From Rossellomorea sp. SC111 (GTDB lineage: Bacteria > Bacillota > Bacilli > Bacillales > Bacillaceae_B): a DNA stretch of 64,000 nt. Positions 8,500 through 16,982 of this stretch are shown here, one piece after another (position 1 is the first letter of the stretch; every line of letters begins with the position of its first letter). The position numbers were made by a program, and so were the translations under genes. The notes beneath the pieces were generated by a model, which worked only from the letters and a program-made list of their open reading frames with translations, made no database searches and was not told where the DNA came from. The stretch lies in NCBI RefSeq assembly GCF_024733565.1, contig NZ_JANIOC010000008.1, positions 161,365 through 225,364 of the forward strand. Direction: 5' to 3'.

Positions 8500-8528
8500 T
8501 TGACTAAAGAAATCCAATCCTATATAAT
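8500..8528 (+). promoter_or_regulatory. Strong sigma-A promoter of ykuU
   Basis: -35 TTGACT (8500-8505), 17-bp spacer, -10 TATAAT (8523-8528), 88 bp before the start codon. Confidence 0.88.
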
Positions 8529-8616
8529 GAAAATTGTGAGTTGAAATGGACAGGCTTTTTAAAACCTTCCTTTCACAGACACTATTTCATCAAACATTCA
8601 TTGGAGGGATCTATTA

Positions 8617-9159
8617 ATGGCAGAACGCATGGTTGGTAAACAGGCTCCACGTTTCGAAATGGACGCTGTAATGCCAAATAAAGAATTCGGTAAAGTATCT
8701 TTAGAGGAAAATATGAAAAACGATAAGTGGACAGTATTATTCTTCTACCCAATGGACTTCACGTTTGTTTGTCCGACGGAAATCACCGCAATGTCAGACC
8801 GTTACGATGAGTTTGAAGACTTAGACGCAGAAATCATCGGTGTTTCTACAGACACAATTCATACACACTTAGCATGGATCAACACCGATCGCAATGCAAA
8901 TGGAATCGGAGAATTAAACTATCCATTAGCGGCAGATACAAACCATTCTGTATCCCGTGAATATGGTGTTCTGATTGAAGAAGAAGGTGTGGCCCTTCGT
9001 GGTCTTTACATCATCAATCCTGAAGGAGAACTTCAGTACCAGGCTGTATTCCATAACAATATCGGACGTGACGTTGAAGAAACATTACGTGTACTTCAAG
9101 CACTCCAAACCGGCGGACTTTGCCCGGCGAACTGGAAGCCAGGTCAAAAAACTTTATAA
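8617..9159 (+). CDS. ykuU: Typical 2-Cys peroxiredoxin (AhpC/Prx1 type)
   Basis: 180 residues, standard for the family. The peroxidatic Cys is residue 52 in the motif FTFVCPTE, and the resolving Cys is about residue 169 in GGLCPANW. Other conserved parts are FYPMDF and DTIHTHLAW. It reduces hydrogen peroxide and organic peroxides in the cytosol using a thioredoxin-like donor; the next gene, ykuV, encodes a plausible one. ATG follows GGAGGGATC. Two PerR-type operators and a strong promoter lie upstream, so induction by peroxide is likely (inference). Matches B. subtilis YkuU. Confidence 0.95.
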   Translation: MAERMVGKQAPRFEMDAVMPNKEFGKVSLEENMKNDKWTVLFFYPMDFTFVCPTEITAMSDRYDEFEDLDAEIIGVSTDTIHTHLAWINTDRNANGIGELNYPLAADTNHSVSREYGVLIEEEGVALRGLYIINPEGELQYQAVFHNNIGRDVEETLRVLQALQTGGLCPANWKPGQKTL

Positions 9160-9173
9160 TTTTAAAATGAATA

Positions 9174-9203
9174 GAGGCCTAACCGTTTGTTAGGTCTTTT
9201 TTT
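9174..9203 (+). terminator. Terminator after ykuU
   Basis: AGGCCTAAC/GTTAGGTCT stem and T-run. It suggests ykuV has its own promoter or receives readthrough. Confidence 0.8.
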
Positions 9204-9271
9204 ACAACATAAATAGACAAAATCATCTTTAAGGCAGAAAAATCCGAGACTGACTGAAGGAGGCAATATCA

Positions 9272-9727
9272 ATGAAACTGCGTTCACCTATGCCTGAACT
9301 GACAGGAGCTACTGAGTGGCTGAATGGAGAAGTGACAAAAAAGGATCTTGTTGGTGACAAACCGACCCTTATCCACTTCTGGTCGATTTCTTGTCACCTC
9401 TGTAAAGAAGCGATGCCCCAGGTAAATGAATTTCGTGACCGGTACAGTGATAAACTGAACGTAATGGCTGTTCATATGCCACGTTCAGAGGAGGATCTAA
9501 ATCTGGACGAGATCAAAAAGGTGGCTTCGGAGTACGATATCACACAACCGATCTTTGTGGACAGTGAGCATAAATTGACAGATGCATTTGAAAATCAATA
9601 CGTCCCTGCTTATTATGTATTTGATAAAGATGGAAACCTTCGTCATTTCCAGGCAGGAGGAAGCGGTATGAAGATGCTAGAAAAGCGTGTGAACCGTGTC
9701 CTGGATGAAATGGAAAAAAGCGAATAG
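9272..9727 (+). CDS. ykuV: Thiol-disulfide oxidoreductase YkuV
   Basis: 151 residues, thioredoxin fold. The active site is the unusual C-H-L-C (residues 41-44, HFWSISCHLCKEAMP) and the cis-proline is in YVPAYYV. No signal peptide, so it acts in the cytosol. It is nearly identical to B. subtilis YkuV in the region QVNEFRDRY and GGSGMKMLEKRVNRVL. The family reduces disulfides and may recycle the neighbouring peroxiredoxin YkuU. Start ATG after GGAGGC. A terminator follows. Confidence 0.94.
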   Translation: MKLRSPMPELTGATEWLNGEVTKKDLVGDKPTLIHFWSISCHLCKEAMPQVNEFRDRYSDKLNVMAVHMPRSEEDLNLDEIKKVASEYDITQPIFVDSEHKLTDAFENQYVPAYYVFDKDGNLRHFQAGGSGMKMLEKRVNRVLDEMEKSE

Positions 9728-9750
9728 GGATCAAACGTAATATGGAGGAG

Positions 9751-9778
9751 AGATCGGTCAAAAGACCGATCTTTTTTT
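9751..9778 (+). terminator. Terminator after ykuV
   Basis: AGATCGGTC aaaa GACCGATCT and seven T. Confidence 0.9.
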
Positions 9779-9931
9779 GTGGTTTCATTTTTAAAATATA
9801 TATGAATAGTGAGATTTAAAGGAGAATTCACAAAAAGGAAAAAATTCTAAAAAAGGGTAGATAATTATTTCGAAAGCCGATATATTTAGTAGTACGTTGT
9901 TTTTTTATAGAACACGGAGGGGAGAGGAATT

Positions 9932-11686
9932 ATGGATACATTTAAAAAATTGAAAGCCTTTTACTGGCCTTATAAAAGGCATTTTATCATTTCAATGATT
10001 TTTTTGATTTTTGTTACAGGCATTACAGTGGTATATCCAATGATCTTACAAATAACAATTGACGACGTCATTCTCCAAGGGGAATATAAGTGGATTCCGT
10101 ACCTTGCATTCGGATTTATCGGCATCATGGTCCTAAAAGGGATCGCCACATTCATCCAACAGTACAATGGGGATCTTTTTGGGATAACCTCGGTTTACCG
10201 AATGAGGAATGAATTGTATGAAAAGCTTCAATTCCTCCCATTCAGTTATTATGATAACGCCAAAACAGGGGACTTGATGTCACGCTTGACGGCGGATGTA
10301 GAGGCTTTCCGGTTCTTCTTATCATTTGGATTCTCGGAATTGCTCCGTTTTTTCCTGCTGGTGACGGTGAGCTTTGGGGTGATGTTCTACTATTCACCTT
10401 CTTTGACCTTTGTCACCCTGGTTTCTTTGCCTTTTCTGGCCATTGCCGTATACAAATTCGATAAGGCGGTCCATCCTGCCTTCCGTGGTATCCGCAAGTC
10501 CTTCGGAAAGCTGAACACGAATGTACAAGAAAACATCTCCGGGATCAATACGGTGAAATCACTGTCCCGTGAAGATTTTCAAATCAATAAATTCAACCGG
10601 TCAAATGGTGATTACAAAGATAAGTACCTTTTTACATCGGATATTTGGGCGAAATATTTCCCACTTATGGAGTTCTTGGGGAATGTGAGTGTCGTAACCC
10701 TCCTTGCATACGGTGGATACCTCGTGATGAATGGAAATCTTCAACCAGGAGAGCTTGTCGCCTTTTACAGTTTGGTCTGGTATATCATCTGGCCGATCAT
10801 GAACCTTGGATTCACAATCAACCTGTTTTCCCAATCAAAGGCATCGGGAGAGCGATTATTGGAGATTCTGGAAGTGGATGAGAAGATTAAAGACCACAAT
10901 GAAGTCATTCATACTGATGAATTGAAAGGTGAAGTGGAATTCAAGCACGTATCACTGAATTACACGGTGCATGACGAAGCAGCCCTTGAGGATATTTCCT
11001 TTAAGGCAGAACCCGGCAAGGTCATTGGTCTGATCGGGGGCACTGGATCAGGGAAAACGAGTATCACCCAGCTGATCACACGTTTCTATGAACCGGATGA
11101 TGGGGAGATCCTCATTGATGGAAGGGATGTAAAAGATTATTCGTTAAAATCACTTCGTCAAAATATTGGATTCGTCCTTCAGGAGTCATTCTTATTCTCC
11201 TCTACCATCAAAGCCAATATCTCATATGGTCGACCGGAATCAACCATGGAAGAAATCATCGAAGCAGCTAGACGAGCACAGGCACATGATTTCATCTCAG
11301 AATTGCCCGATGGCTATGACACAAGACTGGGAGAAAGGGGATTGGGTCTTTCAGGCGGTCAGAAACAACGGATCGCCATCGCACGCGCGATTTGCACAGA
11401 CCCGTCGATCCTCATTCTCGATGATGCTACGAGCGCCGTGGACATGGAAACGGAATTCAGAATTCAGAAAGCGCTGAAAGAAGTCATGGCCGATCGCACG
11501 ACCTTCATCATCGCACACCGGATTTCATCCCTTAAGCATGCCGACGAAATCATCGTCCTCGAAAACGGGAAAGTGGTTGAACGAGGGGTTCACGATTTCT
11601 TACTGAAAAATAACGGACCATATCAGCGAATCTATGATATTCAATACCAAGACCAGAAAAAAATATTACAAACTCAGGAAGGGTAG
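9932..11686 (+). CDS. yknU: Heterodimeric ABC exporter subunit YknU (degenerate Walker B)
   Basis: 584 residues: six-helix exporter transmembrane domain (about 15-310) and a C-terminal nucleotide-binding domain with Walker A GGTGSGKTS (about 369), signature LSGGQKQR (about 472) and Walker B ILILDDATSAVD (about 492). The catalytic Glu after Walker B is replaced by Asp (LDDAT), as in one half of heterodimeric exporters such as TM287/288 and BmrCD. Its signature is canonical. ATG follows GGAGGGGAG. The gene precedes yknV with a 10-bp gap, so the pair are made together. Substrate unknown, probably a lipophilic compound. Confidence 0.92.
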   Translation: MDTFKKLKAFYWPYKRHFIISMIFLIFVTGITVVYPMILQITIDDVILQGEYKWIPYLAFGFIGIMVLKGIATFIQQYNGDLFGITSVYRMRNELYEKLQFLPFSYYDNAKTGDLMSRLTADVEAFRFFLSFGFSELLRFFLLVTVSFGVMFYYSPSLTFVTLVSLPFLAIAVYKFDKAVHPAFRGIRKSFGKLNTNVQENISGINTVKSLSREDFQINKFNRSNGDYKDKYLFTSDIWAKYFPLMEFLGNVSVVTLLAYGGYLVMNGNLQPGELVAFYSLVWYIIWPIMNLGFTINLFSQSKASGERLLEILEVDEKIKDHNEVIHTDELKGEVEFKHVSLNYTVHDEAALEDISFKAEPGKVIGLIGGTGSGKTSITQLITRFYEPDDGEILIDGRDVKDYSLKSLRQNIGFVLQESFLFSSTIKANISYGRPESTMEEIIEAARRAQAHDFISELPDGYDTRLGERGLGLSGGQKQRIAIARAICTDPSILILDDATSAVDMETEFRIQKALKEVMADRTTFIIAHRISSLKHADEIIVLENGKVVERGVHDFLLKNNGPYQRIYDIQYQDQKKILQTQEG

Positions 11687-11696
11687 GTGATAGGGT

Positions 11697-13520
11697 TTGA
11701 ATGAAAAAAAGAAAGTGAATAAAAACATTCTGAGCAGGTTCCATTACTCAACCGATCAAGTAATCGATAAGCCATTCAACTGGGAACAGCTCTATCGGTT
11801 ACTGACGTATTTAAAACCATATTCAAAAAAACTGTTGCCCTTGTCCATCATCACCGTTCTGATTACAACGGCTGTCCGTCTGATCATCCCGATCCTGATC
11901 GGTGTGTACACACTCGATAAAGCGATCAGGCAAAAAGAGGAGAATCTTCTCTTTACCCTTGTGGGAGTCATAGCGGGACTTTATGTTTTGAATTATATAG
12001 CCAATGTCCTCAGAATAAAATGGATGAATCAATTGGGGCAGGGGGTCATCTATGACCTTAGAAAACATTTATTCAGTCATGTACAATGGCTTTCCCATCG
12101 TTTCTTTGATCAGCGTTCAGCAGGATCCATCCTAGTCAGGATCATGAATGACATCAACTCTTTGCAGGAGCTTTTCACGAATGGTGTCATCAATCTATTG
12201 ATGGACATCATCCTGCTCATCGGAATCATCGTGATACTCTTTACGTTAAGCCCGGAACTGACGCTTGCCGTCATGGTCATTTTGCCTATCATGTTCTTCA
12301 TCTCTACAAGCTTGCGTAAAAAAATACGCAAATCCTGGCAAGTGGTAAGGCTCAAGCAATCGAAACTTAACTCCCATTTGAATGAAAGCATTCAGGGAAT
12401 ACGGGTGACCCAATCATTCACTCAGGAAAAAGAAAATATGGCCTTCTTTGATGGAGTCAACACAGAGACCTTCGAAAGTTGGAGAACGGCCACAAAGAAG
12501 AATGCCATGTTCCGTCCACTGGTGGAATTAACGAATGCCATTGGGACTGCTGTCCTTATTTGGTTTGGTGCCCATCTGATTCAAAATGGATCACTGGAAC
12601 TTGGTGAGTTCGTTTCATTCGCATTCTATCTGGGTATGTTCTGGGAGCCGATATCAAGGCTCGGGCAGGTGTATAATCAGCTGTTGATCGGGATGGCTTC
12701 ATCAGAGCGAATCTTTGAATTCCTGGATGAACAACCGATCGTAAACGAAAAGAAGAATGCCTTGAATTTGACCGATATCAAGGGGAGGATTCAATTCGAA
12801 CACGTGGAATTCTCTTATGATGACAAACGTAAAGCACTCAGGGACATCAATCTGGAAATGAAAGCCGGGCAAACCGTTGCACTCGTCGGTCATACAGGAT
12901 CGGGAAAAACGACGATTGCAAATCTTATCAGCCGCTTTTACGACCCGACAAATGGCGTGGTGAAGATTGATGGAGTAGACTTACGGGATGCATCTGTTTC
13001 AAGCTTACGGAGTCAAATCAGCATCGTCCTGCAGGATACATTCATCTTCTCGGGAACGATCATGGATAATATCCGATTCGGCCGCCCGGGTGCATCCGAT
13101 GAAGAGGTATTAAAGGCAGCCGAAGCCATCGGGGCAAACGAATTCATCGGAAAGCTCTCTAATGGCTACGAAACGGAAGTCGAGGAACGGGGTAATGTGT
13201 TATCTGTCGGTGAAAGACAATTGTTGTCCTTCGCACGTGCCCTGTTGGCGAATCCACGCATCATCATCCTGGATGAAGCGACAGCATCCATCGATACAGA
13301 AACAGAAGTCAAAATCCAAAACGCATTGAAAAAGTTACTGAACGGCCGTACCGCGATCATCATCGCCCACCGCCTATCCACAATCCGTGAGTCGGACAAT
13401 ATTTTTGTACTTGAAAATGGCAGAATCAAAGAGTCCGGAAACCACGACGAATTGATGGAACAAGAAGGAGACTATTTTGAACTGGTGAAGTCGCAGTTCA
13501 GGATGTTGGATGCAATGTGA
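11697..13520 (+). CDS. yknV: Heterodimeric ABC exporter subunit YknV (degenerate signature)
   Basis: 607 residues starting at TTG; AGGTGAT lies just upstream. A six-helix exporter domain is followed by a nucleotide-binding domain with Walker A GHTGSGKTT (about 398), signature LSVGERQ (about 501) and Walker B IIILDEATASID (about 521). The catalytic Glu is present but the signature is LSVGE instead of LSGGQ. That is the exact complement of YknU: the site built from YknU Walker motifs and YknV signature is degenerate, the other is complete. About 20 residues longer at the N-terminus than YknU. Ends at a terminator. Confidence 0.92.
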   Translation: MNEKKKVNKNILSRFHYSTDQVIDKPFNWEQLYRLLTYLKPYSKKLLPLSIITVLITTAVRLIIPILIGVYTLDKAIRQKEENLLFTLVGVIAGLYVLNYIANVLRIKWMNQLGQGVIYDLRKHLFSHVQWLSHRFFDQRSAGSILVRIMNDINSLQELFTNGVINLLMDIILLIGIIVILFTLSPELTLAVMVILPIMFFISTSLRKKIRKSWQVVRLKQSKLNSHLNESIQGIRVTQSFTQEKENMAFFDGVNTETFESWRTATKKNAMFRPLVELTNAIGTAVLIWFGAHLIQNGSLELGEFVSFAFYLGMFWEPISRLGQVYNQLLIGMASSERIFEFLDEQPIVNEKKNALNLTDIKGRIQFEHVEFSYDDKRKALRDINLEMKAGQTVALVGHTGSGKTTIANLISRFYDPTNGVVKIDGVDLRDASVSSLRSQISIVLQDTFIFSGTIMDNIRFGRPGASDEEVLKAAEAIGANEFIGKLSNGYETEVEERGNVLSVGERQLLSFARALLANPRIIILDEATASIDTETEVKIQNALKKLLNGRTAIIIAHRLSTIRESDNIFVLENGRIKESGNHDELMEQEGDYFELVKSQFRMLDAM

Positions 13521-13534
13521 TTTCTGTTTAGGAG

Positions 13535-13561
13535 CCCCGCACTAGTGTGTGGGGTTTTTTT
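13535..13561 (+). terminator. Terminator after yknV
   Basis: CCCCGCAC tagt(g) GTGTGGGG stem followed by seven T. Confidence 0.85.
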
Positions 13562-13589
13562 GTAGTGTCGAGGAGGGAGGGAATGTCGA

Positions 13590-13706
13590 ATGGCAGATAA
13601 GCTATTCAAAATGGAAGATTCTAAAAGAAACTTTGTGAAATATGTCACAAAATATTCATGTTCAATACTTCACAAACTCAACCCCAGGTTTTATAATAGA
13701 CAATAA
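13590..13706 (+). CDS. Candidate 38-residue micro-ORF overlapping the ythA control region
   Basis: ATG at 13590 has GGAGG nine bases upstream within AGGAGGGAGGGA, and the frame stays open for 38 codons (begins MADKLFKMEDSKRNF, 26% Lys/Arg, ends NPRFYNRQ). It runs straight through the Fnr/Rex-like palindrome and the ythA promoter. The strong binding site supports translation, but any transcript would have to come from readthrough of the yknV terminator or an unseen promoter. It could be chance. Not recognised. Confidence 0.3.
   Translation: MADKLFKMEDSKRNFVKYVTKYSCSILHKLNPRFYNRQ
13633..13650. promoter_or_regulatory. Fnr-type / Rex-like operator upstream of ythA
   Basis: TTGTGA AATATG TCACAA is a perfect 6-6-6 palindrome. 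It fits the Fnr/Crp consensus TGTGA-N6-TCACA exactly and the Rex consensus TTGTGAA-N4-TTCACAA with one mismatch. Its centre is about 62 bp upstream of the predicted ythA transcription start. Confidence 0.75.
13669..13697 (+). promoter_or_regulatory. Probable sigma-A promoter of ythA
   Basis: -35 TTCACA (13669-13674), 17-bp spacer, -10 TATAAT (13692-13697), 71 bp before the start codon. The -35 lies within CTTCACAAA, which resembles a Rex half-site. Confidence 0.75.
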
Positions 13707-13767
13707 GTGATAAACAGTAGGAAAGAGCTGTTTACGATAAAAAGTAATCCGGTAGGGGGAGTAATGA

Positions 13768-15105
13768 ATGGTATTGGATAGTGTGATTTTGAGTAGGATG
13801 CTCACTTCGACAACCCTTGCATTCCATATTATTTTTGCAACGATTGGTGTAGGGGTTCCGGTTATGATTGCCATAGCCGAGTTCATGGGGATCAAGCGAA
13901 ATGATCCTCATTACCTTTTGCTGGCACGAAGATGGGCGAGGGGATTTACGATTACGGTGGCTGTCGGGGTTGTGACCGGAACGGCAATAGGACTTCAGCT
14001 GTCCTTGTTATGGCCATCGTTTATGCAGGTGGCCGGACAGGTGATTGCCCTGCCTTTATTTATGGAAACTTTTGCGTTTTTCTTTGAAGCTATCTTTTTG
14101 GGGATTTACCTTTATACGTGGGATCGATTTAAGAATAAATGGACTCACTGGCTGCTGACGATACCGGTGATGATCGGTTCTTCGGCTTCCGCCCTTTTTA
14201 TTACGACGGTGAACGCGTTTATGAATACGCCGCAGGGATTCGAATTGGAGGATGGAAAAGCGATTAATATCGATCCGATTGCAGCGATGCTAAATCCCGC
14301 GACACCAACCAAAGTGTTTCACGTGCTGACGACGGCATACTTAACATCTGCCCTCATACTGGCAGCCATCACAGCATTTGCGATCCTCCGCAAAAAGGGA
14401 GGGGACTATCATAAGAAAGCCCTTCGTTTAACGATGGTATCAGCGCTGATTTTCGCTTTTGGTTCTGCTCTGGCAGGGGATTTATCTGCCAAGTTCCTCG
14501 CTGAATATCAGCCTGAGAAACTTGCGGCGGCAGAGTGGCATTTTGAGTCGGAAGAAAATGCAGATTTAATCGTATTCGGGACGCTTGATGAAAACAATGA
14601 AGTCCATAATGAGATACGATTGCCCGGTTTCCTGAGCTTCCTTGCTGGAAGTTCGTTTGATACAGAGGTCATCGGGTTGAATGAATTTCCTGAAGACGAC
14701 CGGCCGCCTTTATGGGTACACTATTTATTTGATTTGATGGTGTCCATCGGGTTCTACAGTATCTTCATTGCTGGGGCATTTATCTTATTCTGGAAATGGA
14801 AAAAGCGGAATGAATGGAATAAGCCATTGCTATGGGGGATCGTTGCCAGTGGACCGCTAGCGATGCTCGCCATCGAATTTGGCTGGATTTACGCAGAGGT
14901 TGGGCGACAGCCATGGATTTTGCGTGGATATATGAAAGTGGCCGAGGCAGCTACAAAGGCAGATGGGGTTGGCTTGACCTTCGCGCTCTTTGTAGGTCTT
15001 TATATACTTCTTGGCGTCCTGTGTGTCATTGTCTTAATTAAAATGTTTAAAAATAAGCCGGCAGAGGCTGAATTGGAACAACGATTTCCTAAAAAAGCGA
15101 GTTAG
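13768..15105 (+). CDS. ythA: Cytochrome bd-type ubiquinol/menaquinol oxidase subunit I
   Basis: 445 residues, about nine transmembrane helices. It begins with the family pattern of an N-terminal helix carrying a heme-ligand His (LAFHIIFATIGVG), includes GTAIGLQLSLLWP and the diagnostic GRQPWI near residue 380 close to the quinol site. The Q loop is short, as in cyanide-insensitive (CIO/YthA) types rather than long-loop CydA. It oxidises menaquinol and reduces oxygen without proton pumping. Forms an operon with ythB (50-bp gap). A redox-type operator lies upstream. GGGGGAG precedes the ATG. Confidence 0.92.
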   Translation: MVLDSVILSRMLTSTTLAFHIIFATIGVGVPVMIAIAEFMGIKRNDPHYLLLARRWARGFTITVAVGVVTGTAIGLQLSLLWPSFMQVAGQVIALPLFMETFAFFFEAIFLGIYLYTWDRFKNKWTHWLLTIPVMIGSSASALFITTVNAFMNTPQGFELEDGKAINIDPIAAMLNPATPTKVFHVLTTAYLTSALILAAITAFAILRKKGGDYHKKALRLTMVSALIFAFGSALAGDLSAKFLAEYQPEKLAAAEWHFESEENADLIVFGTLDENNEVHNEIRLPGFLSFLAGSSFDTEVIGLNEFPEDDRPPLWVHYLFDLMVSIGFYSIFIAGAFILFWKWKKRNEWNKPLLWGIVASGPLAMLAIEFGWIYAEVGRQPWILRGYMKVAEAATKADGVGLTFALFVGLYILLGVLCVIVLIKMFKNKPAEAELEQRFPKKAS

Positions 15106-15161
15106 CTTGTGAGGCTCCTATTAGAGGGGCCAACTGATTTTGTTAAGAGGGAGGAATGGGT

Positions 15162-16175
15162 ATGAGTTTGGAAATCGTGGGGATCACGGTCCTGTGGATT
15201 TTCCTATATGGTTATCTGATAGTGGCTTCGATTGATTTTGGAGCCGGCTTCTTCGCCTTTTACGGTAGGATGAAAGGGAAAGAACACACTTTAAATGTAT
15301 TGATCAGTCGATATCTTTCTCCGGTATGGGAAGTAACGAACGTCTTCTTTGTCTTCTTTTTTGTCGGATTGGTCGGTTTTTTTCCTGACGCAGCCTATTA
15401 CTATGGGACGGCACTGTTGCTACCGGGAAGTATCGCGATTATATTGCTTGCCATCAGGGGGAGCTTTTATGCTTTCGGGAATTATGGTTCAAAAGATAAT
15501 ATCGTCTACCTGTTTTTATATGGGGCAACCGGTTTATTGATTCCTGCATCATTGTCAACGGCATTGACCATTTCAGAAGGCGGTTTTTTGGAAGAGCAGG
15601 GTGATAAGGTGGTATTCCTTGCCCGTGAATTATTTACAAGTCCTTATTCATGGAGCGTGGTCGTCCTGTCGATCGTATCGGTCCTATTCATCAGTGCGAC
15701 CTTCCTGACCTATTATGCCAATCGTGCAGGAGATATGGATTCAAGAGAAGAACTGAGAAAGTTTTCACTCTTCTGGAGCCCACCGACGATTTTAGCGAGC
15801 TTACTGGTGTTCGTATCTTTAAGGGAACATAATCCCGAGCATTTCAATAGCGCCATTGACATATGGTGGATGTTCGGATTATCCCTTGTGTGCTTTCTTG
15901 GCGCTTCCATTTTAATCTATAGGAGAAAGAGTTTTGGTCTGGCCTTCATCCTGGTCATGCTGCAATTCTTCTTTGCCTTCTTCGGCTATGGAGCTTCACA
16001 TTTACCGTACATCCTGAAGCCGTTTATCACGATTGAAACGAGTGTCACGAATCCGACGATGGGGATGGCCCTGGTGATCGTCTTTATCGCAGGACTATTA
16101 TTGCTGATTCCATCCCTATATCTGTTGATGAGGCTCTTCTTATTTGATGCAGATTATGTTAAAGGGAATAAGTGA
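15162..16175 (+). CDS. ythB: Cytochrome bd-type oxidase subunit II
   Basis: I choose the ATG at 15162 (MSLEIVGITVLW) because GAGGGAGG is properly spaced for it and too close to the ATG at 15156. About 337 residues with eight hydrophobic helices and the family motif DFGAGFFAF near residue 25 after the first helix, plus WEVTNVF near 60. It is the structural partner of YthA in the membrane-bound quinol oxidase. A hairpin terminator follows, so the operon is ythA-ythB. Confidence 0.92.
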   Translation: MSLEIVGITVLWIFLYGYLIVASIDFGAGFFAFYGRMKGKEHTLNVLISRYLSPVWEVTNVFFVFFFVGLVGFFPDAAYYYGTALLLPGSIAIILLAIRGSFYAFGNYGSKDNIVYLFLYGATGLLIPASLSTALTISEGGFLEEQGDKVVFLARELFTSPYSWSVVVLSIVSVLFISATFLTYYANRAGDMDSREELRKFSLFWSPPTILASLLVFVSLREHNPEHFNSAIDIWWMFGLSLVCFLGASILIYRRKSFGLAFILVMLQFFFAFFGYGASHLPYILKPFITIETSVTNPTMGMALVIVFIAGLLLLIPSLYLLMRLFLFDADYVKGNK

Positions 16176-16205
16176 CGGTGGAAATTGAATGAAATACAAA
16201 AAAGG

Positions 16206-16239
16206 AAAGGGAGAAATGTCATTTTCTCCTTTTTTTTAT
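16206..16239 (+). terminator. Terminator after ythB
   Basis: AGGGAGAAA/TTTTCTCCT stem with eight T. Confidence 0.8.
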
Positions 16240-16275
16240 GCTAAAATATAGGTTATAGAGAGTGCGGGGGGATAC

Positions 16276-16935
16276 ATGGTGAAAAAAGAGTTTGTAGTTA
16301 TAGGCTTGGGCAGGTTTGGCGGCAGTATCGTTCGATCATTGGCGGATCAAGGCATGGAGGTTATGGCCATCGATCAGGATGAAGACAAAGTCAATGAATT
16401 TTCTTCCATCGCTTCACATGCGGTTGTGGCGGATTCTACCGATGAATCCGTATTGAAGAGCCTGGGGATCCGTAATTTCGATCATGTAATAGTCGCGATT
16501 GGAGATGATATCCAGTCCAGTGTGCTAACGACATTGATGTTAAAGGAAATCGGCGTCAAGAAAATTACCGTGAAAGCACAAAATGATTATCATGAAAAGG
16601 TCCTCCGTAAAATTGGGGCGAACCAGGTCGTTCACCCGGAGAGGGATATGGGAAGAAGGATTGCTCATAATATCATTTCAAATAATGTGCTGGATTATCT
16701 GGAATTATCAGATGAACATTCGATTGTGGAGATTGTCGCGAGTGAACACCTCAGTGGAAATTCCCTTATCGATTTGGATATCCGTGCTCAATTCGGAATC
16801 AACATCGTGGCGATAAAGCGAGAAAAAGATATCATCGTTTCCCCACAAGCCGATGAACAAATCCGGGTTGGGGACATCCTCATTGTCATTGGGGCCGATA
16901 CGGATATTAACCGGTTTGAAAAAAAGGTATTATAA
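16276..16935 (+). CDS. ktrC: Potassium uptake regulatory subunit KtrC (RCK)
   Basis: 219 residues. N-terminal RCK_N Rossmann domain with GLGRFGGS at 10-17 and an acidic residue at the end of beta-2 (AIDQDED), which bind the adenine nucleotide; C-terminal RCK_C domain (about 135-219). Almost identical in pattern to B. subtilis KtrC (YkqB). It forms an octameric cytosolic ring that gates the KtrD channel; RCK_C of this family binds cyclic di-AMP. No ydaO/kimA-type riboswitch is seen upstream. ATG after GGGGGGAT; a GTG three bases on is the alternative start. Confidence 0.95.
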   Translation: MVKKEFVVIGLGRFGGSIVRSLADQGMEVMAIDQDEDKVNEFSSIASHAVVADSTDESVLKSLGIRNFDHVIVAIGDDIQSSVLTTLMLKEIGVKKITVKAQNDYHEKVLRKIGANQVVHPERDMGRRIAHNIISNNVLDYLELSDEHSIVEIVASEHLSGNSLIDLDIRAQFGINIVAIKREKDIIVSPQADEQIRVGDILIVIGADTDINRFEKKVL

Positions 16936-16981
16936 AACGAAAGAAGAGGCTGACCCATTTGGGCCAGCCTCTTCTTTCGTT
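16936..16981. terminator. Bidirectional terminator between ktrC and rnjA
   Basis: Seventeen-base perfect arms (16936-16952 and 16965-16981, AACGAAAGAAGAGGCTG and its complement) serve both converging genes. Confidence 0.9.
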
Positions 16982-16982
16982 A

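Noticed and set aside
16176..16275. c-di-AMP (ydaO/kimA) riboswitch before ktrC
   Set aside because: The gap is 100 bases and mostly the ythB terminator; no conserved riboswitch core fits.
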